A program made the translations under genes and the position numbers. Source: JBOGEB01 sp050743125 (GTDB taxonomy: Bacteria > Actinomycetota > Nitriliruptoria > Euzebyales > Egibacteraceae). Taken from it: a stretch of DNA of 25,924 nt. The notes below the pieces were generated by a model. It saw nothing but the letters and a program-made list of their open reading frames with translations, was not told the DNA's origin and ran no database searches. Below are positions 8,018 to 15,847 of this stretch, in pieces. The stretch lies in contig JBOGEB010000046.1 of NCBI GenBank assembly GCA_050743125.1, forward strand, positions 1-25,924, given 5' to 3'. Each line of letters opens with the position of its first letter. The stretch's first letter is position 1.

Positions 8018-9876
8018 CGTAGGCCTGCCTCCCTTCGACGAGATCGTCGCGCTGGCGGCGCAACTCGAACTCCCGTGCCAGCAGCCGACCCCGTTCAGCC
8101 GGATTCAGCTGCTCGTGCACGCGGACGAGCTCCGCGCGCACCTCGTCGCGCCGCCGGGTAAGTCCGGCTGCAAGTAAGTCTGTCACCATCTTGCGCGCCT
8201 GTCCGGCCTCATCGACTGTTGGCTCGCTGAGCGCGAGCGCCCGCACGCGCGTGCGGGCCTGGTCGTCGGGCAGTACGGCGAGGACCGCGTCGAGGTCGCC
8301 TGGCGGCGCGGAGCCAAGCGCAGCGAACAGCTCGCGCGCGAGCGGAGCCGTGAAGTCGCCCGCATCGAGCTGCTCCCACTGTGATGGCAGAAACTCAGGC
8401 CGCTGCAGCGCAATCCGGAGGACGTCGCGCTCCAGCTGCACCTGGGGGCTGGCCGGCCGCTCCGACGCCGCGGGCCGCCGGTGCGCCGGCACGCTCGAGG
8501 ACCGTGGCGCCGCGGCACCGGACCCCCCCGTGTCGAGCTCGCGCTCGATGAGGTCGGCGGACAGCCGCACGGCGGGGGCGACGACGTCGCGGATGTAGCG
8601 GTAGCGCAGGAAACGGTCGCCGATCCGCTCCAGCACCGGGAACGTCCGCCGGTATGCCTCTGCCTGTGCCTCCGGGGTCGAGACATCGACGTCGCGGAGC
8701 AGGTGCTCGAGCTGAAACCCGAGCGCGGTCCTGGCGGTCTCCAGCGCGTCGTCCACTGCCGCTGCCCCACCCGTGGCCAGGTCGGCCGGGTCCTGGCCGG
8801 CTGGCAGCTCAAGGACGGTGACCTCGCGGATCCCGACCTCCTCGGCGAGTCCCCGCGCCCGCTCGGCGGCGGCGAACCCGGCGTCGTCGGCGTCCAGCGC
8901 AAGCACGACACGCGGCGCGAACCGCTCGAGCTGCCGGAAGTGGTCGGCGGTGAGCGCGGTCCCGCAGGTCGCGACCGCATGCCGCGCGCCCACGAGGTGG
9001 AGGCCGATCACGTCCATGTAGCCCTCGACGACGAGCGCGGCGCCGCGTCGGACGATCTCGGACCGTGCCCAGGAGAGGCCGTAGAGGATCTCCGACTTCT
9101 TATACACGGGCGACTCGGCCGAGTTGATGTACTTCGGCGCCTCAGCGGATCCTGCTCGCAAAGCGACCCCGGGCAGCAGCCGCCCGCCGAACGCGACGAC
9201 GTCCCGGCCGGCGCGGTCGAGGATCGGGAACAGCACCCGACCGCGGAACCGGTCGATCATTCCGCGCTTGCCCTGAGTGGCGAGGCCCGCCTCGGCGATC
9301 TCCTGTGGCTCGAACGCCCCCTGAAGGTGGCGGACCATCCCGTCCCACCGGTCGGGCGCCCAGCCCAGCCGGAAATGGCGGACCGCACCCTCGTCCACGC
9401 CGCGCGAGGCGAGGTAGGCCCGTGCCTGCGCGCCGTCCGGCCCCGCGAGCTGCGCCACGTAGAACCGCGCGGCCTCGCCGAGCGCCTCGATCAGCCGGGT
9501 GCGGCGACCGAGCGCCTTGCGCTCGCCAGGGCGCAGCTCGGCGTAGCGCAGCTCGTAGCCGGCTGTACGAGCGACCCGCTCGACGGCCTCGGGGAACGAG
9601 AGCGCCTCGACCGCGCGGACGAACGCGTAGACGTCACCGCCCTGTCCGCACCCGAAGCAGTGGTAGAAGCCTCGGGCAGGGTCGACCGTGAACGACGGCG
9701 TCTTCTCCTGGTGGAACGGGCACAGCCCCTTGAGCCGGCCGCCTCCGGCGCGCTGGAGCGACGTGTACTCAGCCACGATTGCGGCGAGGTCGGCCCGCTC
9801 GCGCAGGGCCTGGACGTCCTCGTCGATGATCCGGCCCATCCACTCCCCCTCCCATGGGACGGGTGAAGTGTACGGG

Positions 9877-10881
9877 CTACGACGTGACCCTCGGGAGGAG
9901 GAGCCGCTGGAACAGGCGGAGGGCCTCGGCGTCGCCCAGACCCGAGACGAAGTCGAGCGTGCGGACCGGCAGCGGGTCCTCGCCGCGGTGGGCGGCGGGG
10001 AGCCGGTCAGGGTTGTCGAGGTAGAAGACGACGAGGCTGCGCAAGCAGTGGATCCCCCGCGCACGCTCTGCCTGCTCGCCCCCCCGATCGTGGACGCGCT
10101 CGGCGACGAATGCCGCAAGGGTGCCGAGGACGTGGGCGACCCGCTGGCTCATCCCCACCTCGGGGGCGTCCGTCGATGAGGCCACGACGTCCAAGACGAG
10201 CTGCGCGACGCGCTCGGCGTGGTCGCCACCCAGGACGCGGCGGACCTCGTCGGGAAGGTCGGAGCGGAGGCAGATCCCGGTCCGCAGCGCGTCGTCGAGG
10301 TCGTCCGTGACCGAGACGATGCGCGTGGCCACCCGGACGACCTGCCCCTCCAGCGTCGCGGGCTCAGGGGCGTAGGGGGGGTGGCTGAGGATCCCGTCGC
10401 GGACCTCCCAGGTGAGGTTCAGGCCGCGACCGCCGCCCTCGACCTGCTCTACCACACGAAGGCCCTGCTCGTTGTACCGGAACGGCTGCTCGGCGAAGGA
10501 CGACAGCGCCTCCTCGCCGGCATTCGCGAACGCGGTCGCGCCGAGGTCGTGACCGAGCGCGATCGCCTCGGTCAGGTCCTCGTTGAGGCGCAGTGTCCGG
10601 GCGATCGTGCGGGCAGTCCGGCTGACGTCGAGCGTGTGGATCAGGCGCACGCGGGGCACCTCGCCCTCCGGCGCGAGCAGGCTGTGCGTCTTGCCGCGCA
10701 GACGCCTGAACGCCCTGCTCGACAGGATCCGCTCACCGTCTTGCTGGAACGCCGTCCGGAGCTGGTCAGGCTCCTCTTCCCGCTCCCGGCCTTTCGTCTC
10801 CACTGACACAGCGGCCCAGGTCGACAAGCTCGCCCGCTCGAGCTCCTCCGTGCGCTCCCGTCCCCGGGGCGTGTGCCTCAC
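9877..10881 (-). CDS. dgt: dGTP triphosphohydrolase-like HD-domain protein, signature residues altered
   Basis: The product has 334 residues. Family members hydrolyse dGTP to deoxyguanosine and triphosphate using an HD metal site. The family frame is clear: LRTAFQQDGERILSSRAFRR, LAPEGEVPRVRLIHTLDVSR, ARTLRLNEDLTEAIALGHDL, FRYNEQGLRVVE, GLNLTWEVRDGILSH. Metal ligands His82, His111-Asp112 and Asp194 appear kept. However the usual GHTPFGH after HDL reads GATAFAN, so the catalytic His (His126 in E. coli Dgt) is Asn120, and the usual ADxIAYxNHD reads ATRIVSVTDD. Activity is therefore doubtful or its substrate changed. The start GTG 10881 has no ribosome binding site; a TACGAT box seven bases upstream suggests a leaderless mRNA. 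It leads the dgt-dnaG-rpoD-kelch gene order. Confidence 0.85.
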   Translation of the reverse strand: MRHTPRGRERTEELERASLSTWAAVSVETKGREREEEPDQLRTAFQQDGERILSSRAFRRLRGKTHSLLAPEGEVPRVRLIHTLDVSRTARTIARTLRLNEDLTEAIALGHDLGATAFANAGEEALSSFAEQPFRYNEQGLRVVEQVEGGGRGLNLTWEVRDGILSHPPYAPEPATLEGQVVRVATRIVSVTDDLDDALRTGICLRSDLPDEVRRVLGGDHAERVAQLVLDVVASSTDAPEVGMSQRVAHVLGTLAAFVAERVHDRGGEQAERARGIHCLRSLVVFYLDNPDRLPAAHRGEDPLPVRTLDFVSGLGDAEALRLFQRLLLPRVTS

Positions 10882-10888
10882 GTCGATG

Positions 10889-10894
10889 ATCGTA
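10889..10894 (-). promoter_or_regulatory. -10 box for a leaderless dgt transcript
   Basis: On the minus strand TACGAT ends seven bases before the GTG start of dgt, where a -10 box would place transcription start on or next to the first base of the GTG. No Shine-Dalgarno sequence is present. Leaderless mRNAs are common in actinobacteria. No strong -35 is seen. Confidence 0.4.
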
Positions 10895-10902
10895 CCATCG
10901 CA

Positions 10903-10987
10903 GGGCGTCCCCCTGAACCCCCACGACATCGGGGGCGTCCCCCGAACCCCCACGACATCGGGGGCGTCCCCCGAACCCCCTCGCAGG
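10903..10987. repeat. GC-rich tandem repeat, 29-30 base unit, nearly three copies
   Basis: Units begin with GGGCGTCCCCC at about 10903, 10933 and 10962. They run through GAACCCCCACGACATCGG; the first copy has one extra base and the last is truncated. Runs of C followed by runs of G within each unit can form hairpins. The array fills the gap between the divergent dgt gene and the small membrane gene. Confidence 0.8.
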
Positions 10988-10995
10988 GAGCGCCG

Positions 10996-11277
10996 ATGGA
11001 GCCGATCAGCCCCCTCCAGCTGCACGCCGCTGCGCGCATCGCCGACGCGCTCGTGTGGGCGGCGGGGCTCGCCGGCGTCGTGGCCGGCGCGCTGCTGTAC
11101 CGCGCGGGCAACCTGGGCTTCGCGATCGTCGCTTGGGTGGTCACGTTCATCGCCGGCGCGGCGCTCCGCCTCGCATCCTGGGCGACGAAAGCCCTCGCCG
11201 AGCTGCTTGTCCGCACCGAGCGCATCGAGGAGGAGCTCGCCAAGCACGCGCGCCCCGAGCGACCGGGGTGGCACTGA
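10996..11277 (+). CDS. Small membrane protein, two transmembrane helices
   Basis: The product has 93 residues and starts at ATG 10996 with AGGGAG five bases upstream. Two adjacent hydrophobic helices are evident (about residues 14-33, ALVWAAGLAGVVAGALLY; about 37-57, GFAIVAWVVTFIAGAALRLA). A charged C-terminal helix follows (ELLVRTERIEEELAKHARPE), probably cytoplasmic and possibly coiled. I do not recognise a family. It stands alone on the plus strand, diverging from dgt across the tandem repeat and converging on the gluconokinase gene 16 bases later. Earlier in-frame starts would read through the repeat and are unlikely. Confidence 0.75.
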   Translation: MEPISPLQLHAAARIADALVWAAGLAGVVAGALLYRAGNLGFAIVAWVVTFIAGAALRLASWATKALAELLVRTERIEEELAKHARPERPGWH

Positions 11278-11293
11278 TCGTCGCACCCATCGG

Positions 11294-12802
11294 TCACCTG
11301 TCGAGCAGTCGATCTCTCGCCTTGACGAAGCGGTCGAGCGCGTCGCGGTACGTGGCGGCGGTCGCCGGGTCGGGCGTAATCGTGTGCTCGACACGCGTAG
11401 CGCCCGCGAGCGCGAACGCGTCACCCAGGCCGAGCGCCTCGAGGGTGAGGAGCGCCGCCCCCCGGCACGCGCCCTCAACGGTGCGAGGGAGCTCGAGCGG
11501 GCGACCGAGGACGTCGGCCATGATCTGCAGCCACAGCCGGGAGCGGGTGAAGCCCCCATCGGCGCGGAGCGTGGCCACCGGATGGCCCAGCTCCTCGATG
11601 GGCTCGAGGACCGTGGCGAGCTGGAAGGCGACCCCCTCGAGCAGTGCGCGGAGCACGTGGCCCTGCCCGTGGCGGAGCGACAGGCCGAAGAACGCCCCGC
11701 GCAGCTGCGGATCCCACAGCGGCGCCCGCTCACCGAGCAGGTACGGCAGGCAGAGCAACCCGTCCGCGCCCGGCGGGACCCCGGCGGCGAGCTCGTCGAA
11801 GCGGACGTAGACAGGATTGGACGGGGGACTCCCCGGAGCCCCCTGCTGCCCAGCCGCGCCGGCCAGCTCTGGGAAGAGCCTGTCCCGCGCCCAACGCAGG
11901 ACGATCCCGCCCGAGGAGATCGGCCCCCCGACCACCCAGCGGGCTTCCGTGAGCGCGTAGCAGAACAGGCGCGCCTGCGCGTCCGTCCCCGGGCGGTCGA
12001 CGATCGTGCGGAGCGCGCCGCTCGTGCCGACCGTCAGCGCGGCCACGCCCGCGCCGGTCGCGCCCACGCCGAGCGTGGCCAGGCACCCGTCGCTCGCGCC
12101 GACCACGACGGGCGTGCCGGCGGGCAACCCGAGCCGCGCGCGCCGCGTGTGGAGTACGGTCGTCGTCGGCACGGGCGTCGACAGGACGTCGGCGTCGATG
12201 CGCGCGAGGGCGAGGGCCTCCTCGTCCCACGACGCGCTCGCCAGGTTGAGCAGCCCCGTCGCAGAAGCAACGGAGTGATCGACCACCTCCGCGGCGCACA
12301 GCTTCCGGATCAGGTACTCCTTGGCCGAGACCCACCAGCGCGCCGCAGCGACGGTCTGCTGGTCGCACTCGGCGAACCAGCGCAGCTTCGCGAGCGGTGA
12401 CATCGGGTGGATCGGCGTCCCGGTGCGCCGAGCCAGCGCGACCGCGCTTGGCCGGGCGGCGAGCTGGCGGGCCTGCGCGGCGGCCCGGTTGTCCGCGAAG
12501 AGGATCACCGGAGTCAACGGCCGCCCCGCGCCGTCGAGGGCGAGCAGCGAGTGCATCGCGCCGCTGCACCCGAGGCCCACAACGGTGCGCCCCTGGGCGC
12601 TGAGGTCACGGACGACCGCAGCGGTCGCCTGCTCGGCGGCGCCGACGAGCTCGTCGGGATTCTGCTCGGCCCGATCAGGCGCCGGCGACGCGATCCCGAC
12701 CTCGACCGCGTGCGCGGCGAGCGCCCGTCCACCGGCGTCGAACGCGACCGCCTTCGCGCTGGACGTGCCCAGGTCGAGCCCGATGACGGCGGGTGCGCTC
12801 AT
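11294..12802 (-). CDS. gntK: FGGY-family carbohydrate kinase, probably gluconokinase
   Basis: The product has 502 residues, the usual FGGY length. The N-terminal phosphate-binding loop is VIGLDLGTSSAKAVAFD (about 6-22), followed by LGCSGAMHSLLALD, VVVGASDGCLATLGVGA and the C-terminal ATP-binding ADGGFTRSRLWLQIMADVLG. The stretch FCYALTEARWVVGGPISSGG with IVLRWARD resembles Bacillus gluconokinase more than xylulokinase or glycerol kinase, so phosphorylation of gluconate to 6-phosphogluconate is the likely reaction; substrate is inferred, and xylulokinase is the alternative. The start ATG 12802 has no strong ribosome binding site but overlaps the stop of a 32-codon ORF as ATGA. No gluconate transporter or pentose-phosphate gene is nearby. 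Confidence 0.88.
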   Translation of the reverse strand: MSAPAVIGLDLGTSSAKAVAFDAGGRALAAHAVEVGIASPAPDRAEQNPDELVGAAEQATAAVVRDLSAQGRTVVGLGCSGAMHSLLALDGAGRPLTPVILFADNRAAAQARQLAARPSAVALARRTGTPIHPMSPLAKLRWFAECDQQTVAAARWWVSAKEYLIRKLCAAEVVDHSVASATGLLNLASASWDEEALALARIDADVLSTPVPTTTVLHTRRARLGLPAGTPVVVGASDGCLATLGVGATGAGVAALTVGTSGALRTIVDRPGTDAQARLFCYALTEARWVVGGPISSGGIVLRWARDRLFPELAGAAGQQGAPGSPPSNPVYVRFDELAAGVPPGADGLLCLPYLLGERAPLWDPQLRGAFFGLSLRHGQGHVLRALLEGVAFQLATVLEPIEELGHPVATLRADGGFTRSRLWLQIMADVLGRPLELPRTVEGACRGAALLTLEALGLGDAFALAGATRVEHTITPDPATAATYRDALDRFVKARDRLLDR

Positions 12803-12897
12803 GCGGCCAGGCTGCGCACGAACGTGAACCGCATCACGCCGAGGATCGTCTCCATCACCGGATCCCCGGCCGCGGCCGGGGCGCGGGCGCCGTCCAT
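12799..12897 (-). CDS. Possible short leader ORF coupled to the kinase
   Basis: A 32-codon frame starts at ATG 12897 and ends in a TGA that overlaps the kinase ATG (ATGA). Its C-terminal part (ETILGVMRFTFVRSLAA) could be a short helix. The first half is Ala/Pro-rich and reads through the palindrome at 12864-12881. It may be a leader peptide that brings ribosomes to the kinase start, which lacks its own good site, or chance. No family recognised. Confidence 0.25.
   Translation of the reverse strand: MDGARAPAAAGDPVMETILGVMRFTFVRSLAA
12864..12881. repeat. Perfect 18-base palindrome CCCCGGCCGCGGCCGGGG
   Basis: This all-G/C palindrome lies in the 109-base gap between the divergent kinase and membrane/spermidine-synthase-like genes. 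It could be a hairpin or dyad operator. Chance is possible in such GC-rich DNA. Confidence 0.45.
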
Positions 12898-12911
12898 GGC
12901 GCAGACATGGT

Positions 12912-14399
12912 ATGCAGACACCCATGCCGCCGATTGCCGCAGCGCTGCTCGTCTTCTGCACCTCCGCCGCCGTGCTCGTGCTGGAGATCCTCGCGGGCCG
13001 GCTCCTCGCGCCGTACGTCGGGGTGACGCTCGAGACCTACACCGGCATCATCGGCGTGGTGCTCGCGGGCATCGCGCTCGGGACCTGGCTCGGCGGGCGG
13101 GCCGCCGACCGGGTCGACCCACGCAAGACGCTCGGCCCGCTGCTCGTCGTGGGCGGAGCGCTCGCGCTCTGCACGGTCCCCGCGATCCGGCTGTTCGGCG
13201 CGCTGGGGCTGGGCGCCGGCCCGATCGGGATCACGACGCTCGCGCTCGTCGGGTTCTTCGGCCCGGCGACGGCCCTGTCCGCGGTCAGCCCGACGGTGGT
13301 GAAGCTTCAGCTCGCCGACCTGGACCAGACGGGCCGGGTCGTGGGCCGGCTGTCGGCGCTCGGGACCGCGGGCGCGATCCTCGGGACGTTCGCGACCGGC
13401 TTCGTCCTGGTCGCGGCTGTCCCGACGACGCCGATCGTGCTCACCCTCGGGGTGCTGCTCGTGGCGGCCGGCGTGCTCGTCTGGGCGTGGCTGGGGCGGG
13501 GTGTGGGCGGGCAGCTGCCCGTGACCGCGCTTCTGCTGGCCGGGCTCGGAGCCGGGCTCGCGCTCCTGCTCCCTAGCCCGTGCGAGTTCGAAAGCGCGTA
13601 CTTCTGCGCCCGGGTGGTTCCAGATCCTGGGCGGCTCTCCGGCCGGACGCTGTGGCTCGACCGGCTGCGCCACAGCTACGTCGACCTCGCGGACCCCACC
13701 CACCTGGAGCTCAGCTATGCCCGGATCATGAGCGACGTGATCGCGAGCGTCGCGCCCGAGCGGCAGCCGATCACCGCGCTCCACATCGGCGGCGGCGGGT
13801 TCAGCCTTCCCCGTTACCTCGCCGCGGTGCGGCCCGGGTCGTTCAGCCGGGTGCTGGAGCTCGACCCGACGCTGGTGCGGATCGCTCGCACCGAGCTGGG
13901 CCTGCGGACGGGCCCGAGCCTGCAGGTCCGCATCGGTGACGCGCGCATGGGCCTGGCCGACGAGCCCGCCGACCGCTACGACCTGGTGATCGGCGACGCG
14001 TTCGGCGGGCAGGCGGTGCCCTGGCACCTGACGACCAGCGAGTTCATCGGCGAGGTCAAGCGCACGCTGCGGCCCGGCGGGGTCTACGCGCTCAACCTGA
14101 TCGACAACCCACCGCTCTCCTTCGCCCGGGCGGAGCTCGCGACGATGCGGGCGGCCTTCCAGCACGTCGCGCTGATCGCCCCGGCCGATCACGTCCACGG
14201 CGCAGCGGGCGGGAACTTCGTCCTCGTCGGCTCCGACGAGCGGTTGGAGCTCGAGGCGGTCCAGCAGCGCAACCGCGACCGCGGGGACCGCGACCTCGTC
14301 GTGTGGCGCGACGCCGACCTCGACGCCTTCACCGCTCGAGCCCCCGTCCTCACCGACGACTACGCCCCTGTGGACCAGCTCCTGACGCCGCTGACATGA
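12912..14399 (+). CDS. Membrane-anchored spermidine synthase-like protein
   Basis: The product has 495 residues with two parts. Residues about 7-222 hold roughly seven transmembrane segments (ALLVFCTSAAVLVLEILAGR; GIIGVVLAGIALGTWLGG; LSALGTAGAILGTFATGF), like the membrane module often fused to spermidine synthases. Residues about 240-495 are a class I Rossmann methyltransferase-like domain: LHIGGGGFSLPRYL (290-303), VLELDPT (314-320), Asp343 in IGDARMG and IGDAFGG (360-366). Spermidine synthases transfer an aminopropyl group from decarboxylated SAM to putrescine. Long fused forms in actinobacteria are mostly uncharacterised, so substrate is unknown. ATG 12912 is used; ATG 12924 is possible. 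It diverges from the gluconokinase gene and is followed 44 bases later by vapB. Confidence 0.88.
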   Translation: MQTPMPPIAAALLVFCTSAAVLVLEILAGRLLAPYVGVTLETYTGIIGVVLAGIALGTWLGGRAADRVDPRKTLGPLLVVGGALALCTVPAIRLFGALGLGAGPIGITTLALVGFFGPATALSAVSPTVVKLQLADLDQTGRVVGRLSALGTAGAILGTFATGFVLVAAVPTTPIVLTLGVLLVAAGVLVWAWLGRGVGGQLPVTALLLAGLGAGLALLLPSPCEFESAYFCARVVPDPGRLSGRTLWLDRLRHSYVDLADPTHLELSYARIMSDVIASVAPERQPITALHIGGGGFSLPRYLAAVRPGSFSRVLELDPTLVRIARTELGLRTGPSLQVRIGDARMGLADEPADRYDLVIGDAFGGQAVPWHLTTSEFIGEVKRTLRPGGVYALNLIDNPPLSFARAELATMRAAFQHVALIAPADHVHGAAGGNFVLVGSDERLELEAVQQRNRDRGDRDLVVWRDADLDAFTARAPVLTDDYAPVDQLLTPLT

Positions 14400-14443
14400 T
14401 GCAGCTAGGGTGACGAAGGTCAGACGATGCAGAGGGGTGAGCC

Positions 14444-14665
14444 ATGCCACGCCGGACGATCTCGGTGCCGGAGTACCTTGACGCGCGCGTCGCGAGCATC
14501 GCGCGTGAGCGCGGGACGAGCTACAGCGCGACGGTCGTCCGCTTGCTTGACGAGGCGACGAAGGGTCAGCCGCTGCCGTACGAGGGGCTTGGGGAAGGGC
14601 CAGAGGACTTCTCCGAGCGCTTCGAGGAGTACCTCGGCGAGATGCTGGACGAGCTTCGTCCGTGA
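14444..14665 (+). CDS. vapB: VapB-type antitoxin (ribbon-helix-helix)
   Basis: The product has 73 residues and starts at ATG 14444 behind GAGGGGTGAG. The N-terminus (RRTISVPEYLDARVASIARE) is a ribbon-helix-helix DNA-binding motif; the acidic C-terminal half (GLGEGPEDFSERFEEYLGEM) would wrap and block the toxin. Antitoxins of this kind bind their toxin and repress the shared operon. The stop TGA overlaps the toxin's GTG start, so the two are translationally coupled. Assignment rests on size, fold pattern and the adjacent PIN-domain gene. Confidence 0.85.
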   Translation: MPRRTISVPEYLDARVASIARERGTSYSATVVRLLDEATKGQPLPYEGLGEGPEDFSERFEEYLGEMLDELRP

Positions 14666-15084
14666 TCCTCGACAGCGGTCCGCTCATCGCGATGCTGAAT
14701 AGGAAGGACCGTCATCACAAGTTGGCGGGCCGGTTCCTGCGAGGCGCCAGCAGAGGCGCAATCGTTCCTGATCCCGTCGTCGTCGAGGTCGAGATCGGGG
14801 TCCGGCGCCGGATGGGCCCGCCGGTGGCGCGGGGGTTCCTCGAGATCGTCAGCGCGGGCGCCCACGTCCGCATGCCGCTCACTGACGCGCTCTGGCGCCG
14901 CGCGGTGGAGATCGACGCGCGCTACGCCGACCTGAACCTGGGCCTAGTCGACGCCTCCGTGATGGCCGTGGCCGAGGCGCGCGGCGAGCCGGTGTTCACG
15001 TTCGACTTCCGTGCCTTCCGCGGCGTCCCAGGCCCCGACAACGGCGCCTGGCAGCTCGTCGTGACCGAGGCCGACCTGAGGTGA
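14662..15084 (+). CDS. vapC: VapC-type toxin, PIN-domain ribonuclease
   Basis: The product has 140 residues and starts at GTG 14662, overlapping the antitoxin stop (GTGA). The PIN-domain acidic residues are present: Asp4 in ILDSGPLIAML, Glu42/Glu44 in VVVEVEIG, Asp97 in GLVDASVMAVAE and Asp115 in FTFDFRAF. PIN toxins are Mg-dependent RNases that cut tRNA or rRNA when freed from antitoxin; the target here is unknown. The active site looks intact. It converges on aapP with only four bases between stop codons, which leaves no room for a normal terminator. Confidence 0.9.
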   Translation: MILDSGPLIAMLNRKDRHHKLAGRFLRGASRGAIVPDPVVVEVEIGVRRRMGPPVARGFLEIVSAGAHVRMPLTDALWRRAVEIDARYADLNLGLVDASVMAVAEARGEPVFTFDFRAFRGVPGPDNGAWQLVVTEADLR

Positions 15085-15088
15085 TCCC

Positions 15089-15847
15089 CTAAAGGATCTG
15101 CGACAGGAAGAGCTTCGTCCGCTCCTCCTTCGGCGCGGTGAAGAGGCGCTCGGGCCTGCCGACCTCGACGATCTGGCCGTCCGCCATGAACACGATCCGG
15201 TCGGCGACGGCGCGAACGAACCCCATCTCGTGGCTGATGCAGATCATCGTCATCCCCGACTGGGCGAGCTCCTCCATCGCGTCGAGGACCTCCTTGATCA
15301 TCTCGGGATCTAACGCCGAGGTGGGCTCGTCGAACAGCATGACCTTCGGCTGCATCGCGAGCGCGCGGGCGATCGCGACGCGCTGCTGTTGCCCTCCGGA
15401 GAGCTGCCCGGGGTACTTGTCGGCCTGTTCGGGGATCTTGACCCGCTCGAGCAGCTCCATGGCGAACTCGTCGGCCTTGCGCTTGTTCCACCGTCGGACC
15501 TGCCGGGGGCCGAGGGTGACGTTCTCCCGAACGGTCATGTGCGGGAACAGGTTGAACTGTTGGAACACCATCCCGGTTTCCTTGCGGATCTCCTGAATGC
15601 TCCGCAGGTCGTCGCTCATCTCGACGCCGTCGACGACGATCCGCCCGCGGTCGTGCTTCTCCAGCCGGTTGATACAGCGGATGAGCGTCGACTTGCCGGA
15701 GCCCGACGGGCCGATCACGACGACGACCTCCCGCCGGCCGACGCTGAGGTTGATGTCGCACAAGGCCTGGAAGCCGCCGAAGAACTTGTCGACGTGCTCG
15801 CAAAGGATCATCGGCTCGCCGCCGGCGGCAGCCGCGTTCACGGTCAT
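15089..15847 (-). CDS. aapP: Amino-acid ABC transporter ATP-binding protein (AapP-like)
   Basis: The product has 252 residues and powers amino-acid uptake. Walker A is GPSGSGKS (46-53), Q-loop MVFQQFNLFPHMT, signature LSGGQQQRVAIARAL (149-163), Walker B VMLFDEPTSALD (169-180), and the switch His is in ISHEMGF. These are typical of the polar amino-acid (GlnQ/AapP) subfamily. The ATG at 15847 overlaps the permease stop as ATGA; a second Met at residue 13 is an alternative start. It is the last gene of the aapJQMP order. Confidence 0.95.
   Translation of the reverse strand: MTVNAAAAGGEPMILCEHVDKFFGGFQALCDINLSVGRREVVVVIGPSGSGKSTLIRCINRLEKHDRGRIVVDGVEMSDDLRSIQEIRKETGMVFQQFNLFPHMTVRENVTLGPRQVRRWNKRKADEFAMELLERVKIPEQADKYPGQLSGGQQQRVAIARALAMQPKVMLFDEPTSALDPEMIKEVLDAMEELAQSGMTMICISHEMGFVRAVADRIVFMADGQIVEVGRPERLFTAPKEERTKLFLSQIL

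Noticed and set aside
11055..12400. Long plus-strand frames across the gluconokinase gene
   Set aside because: Arg/Pro/Gly-rich shadow frames caused by high GC; the minus-strand kinase motifs explain the region.
15083..15098. Small hairpin GATCC-N6-GGATC between vapC and aapP
   Set aside because: Only five base pairs, overlaps the vapC stop and lacks a T tract, so I do not call it a terminator.
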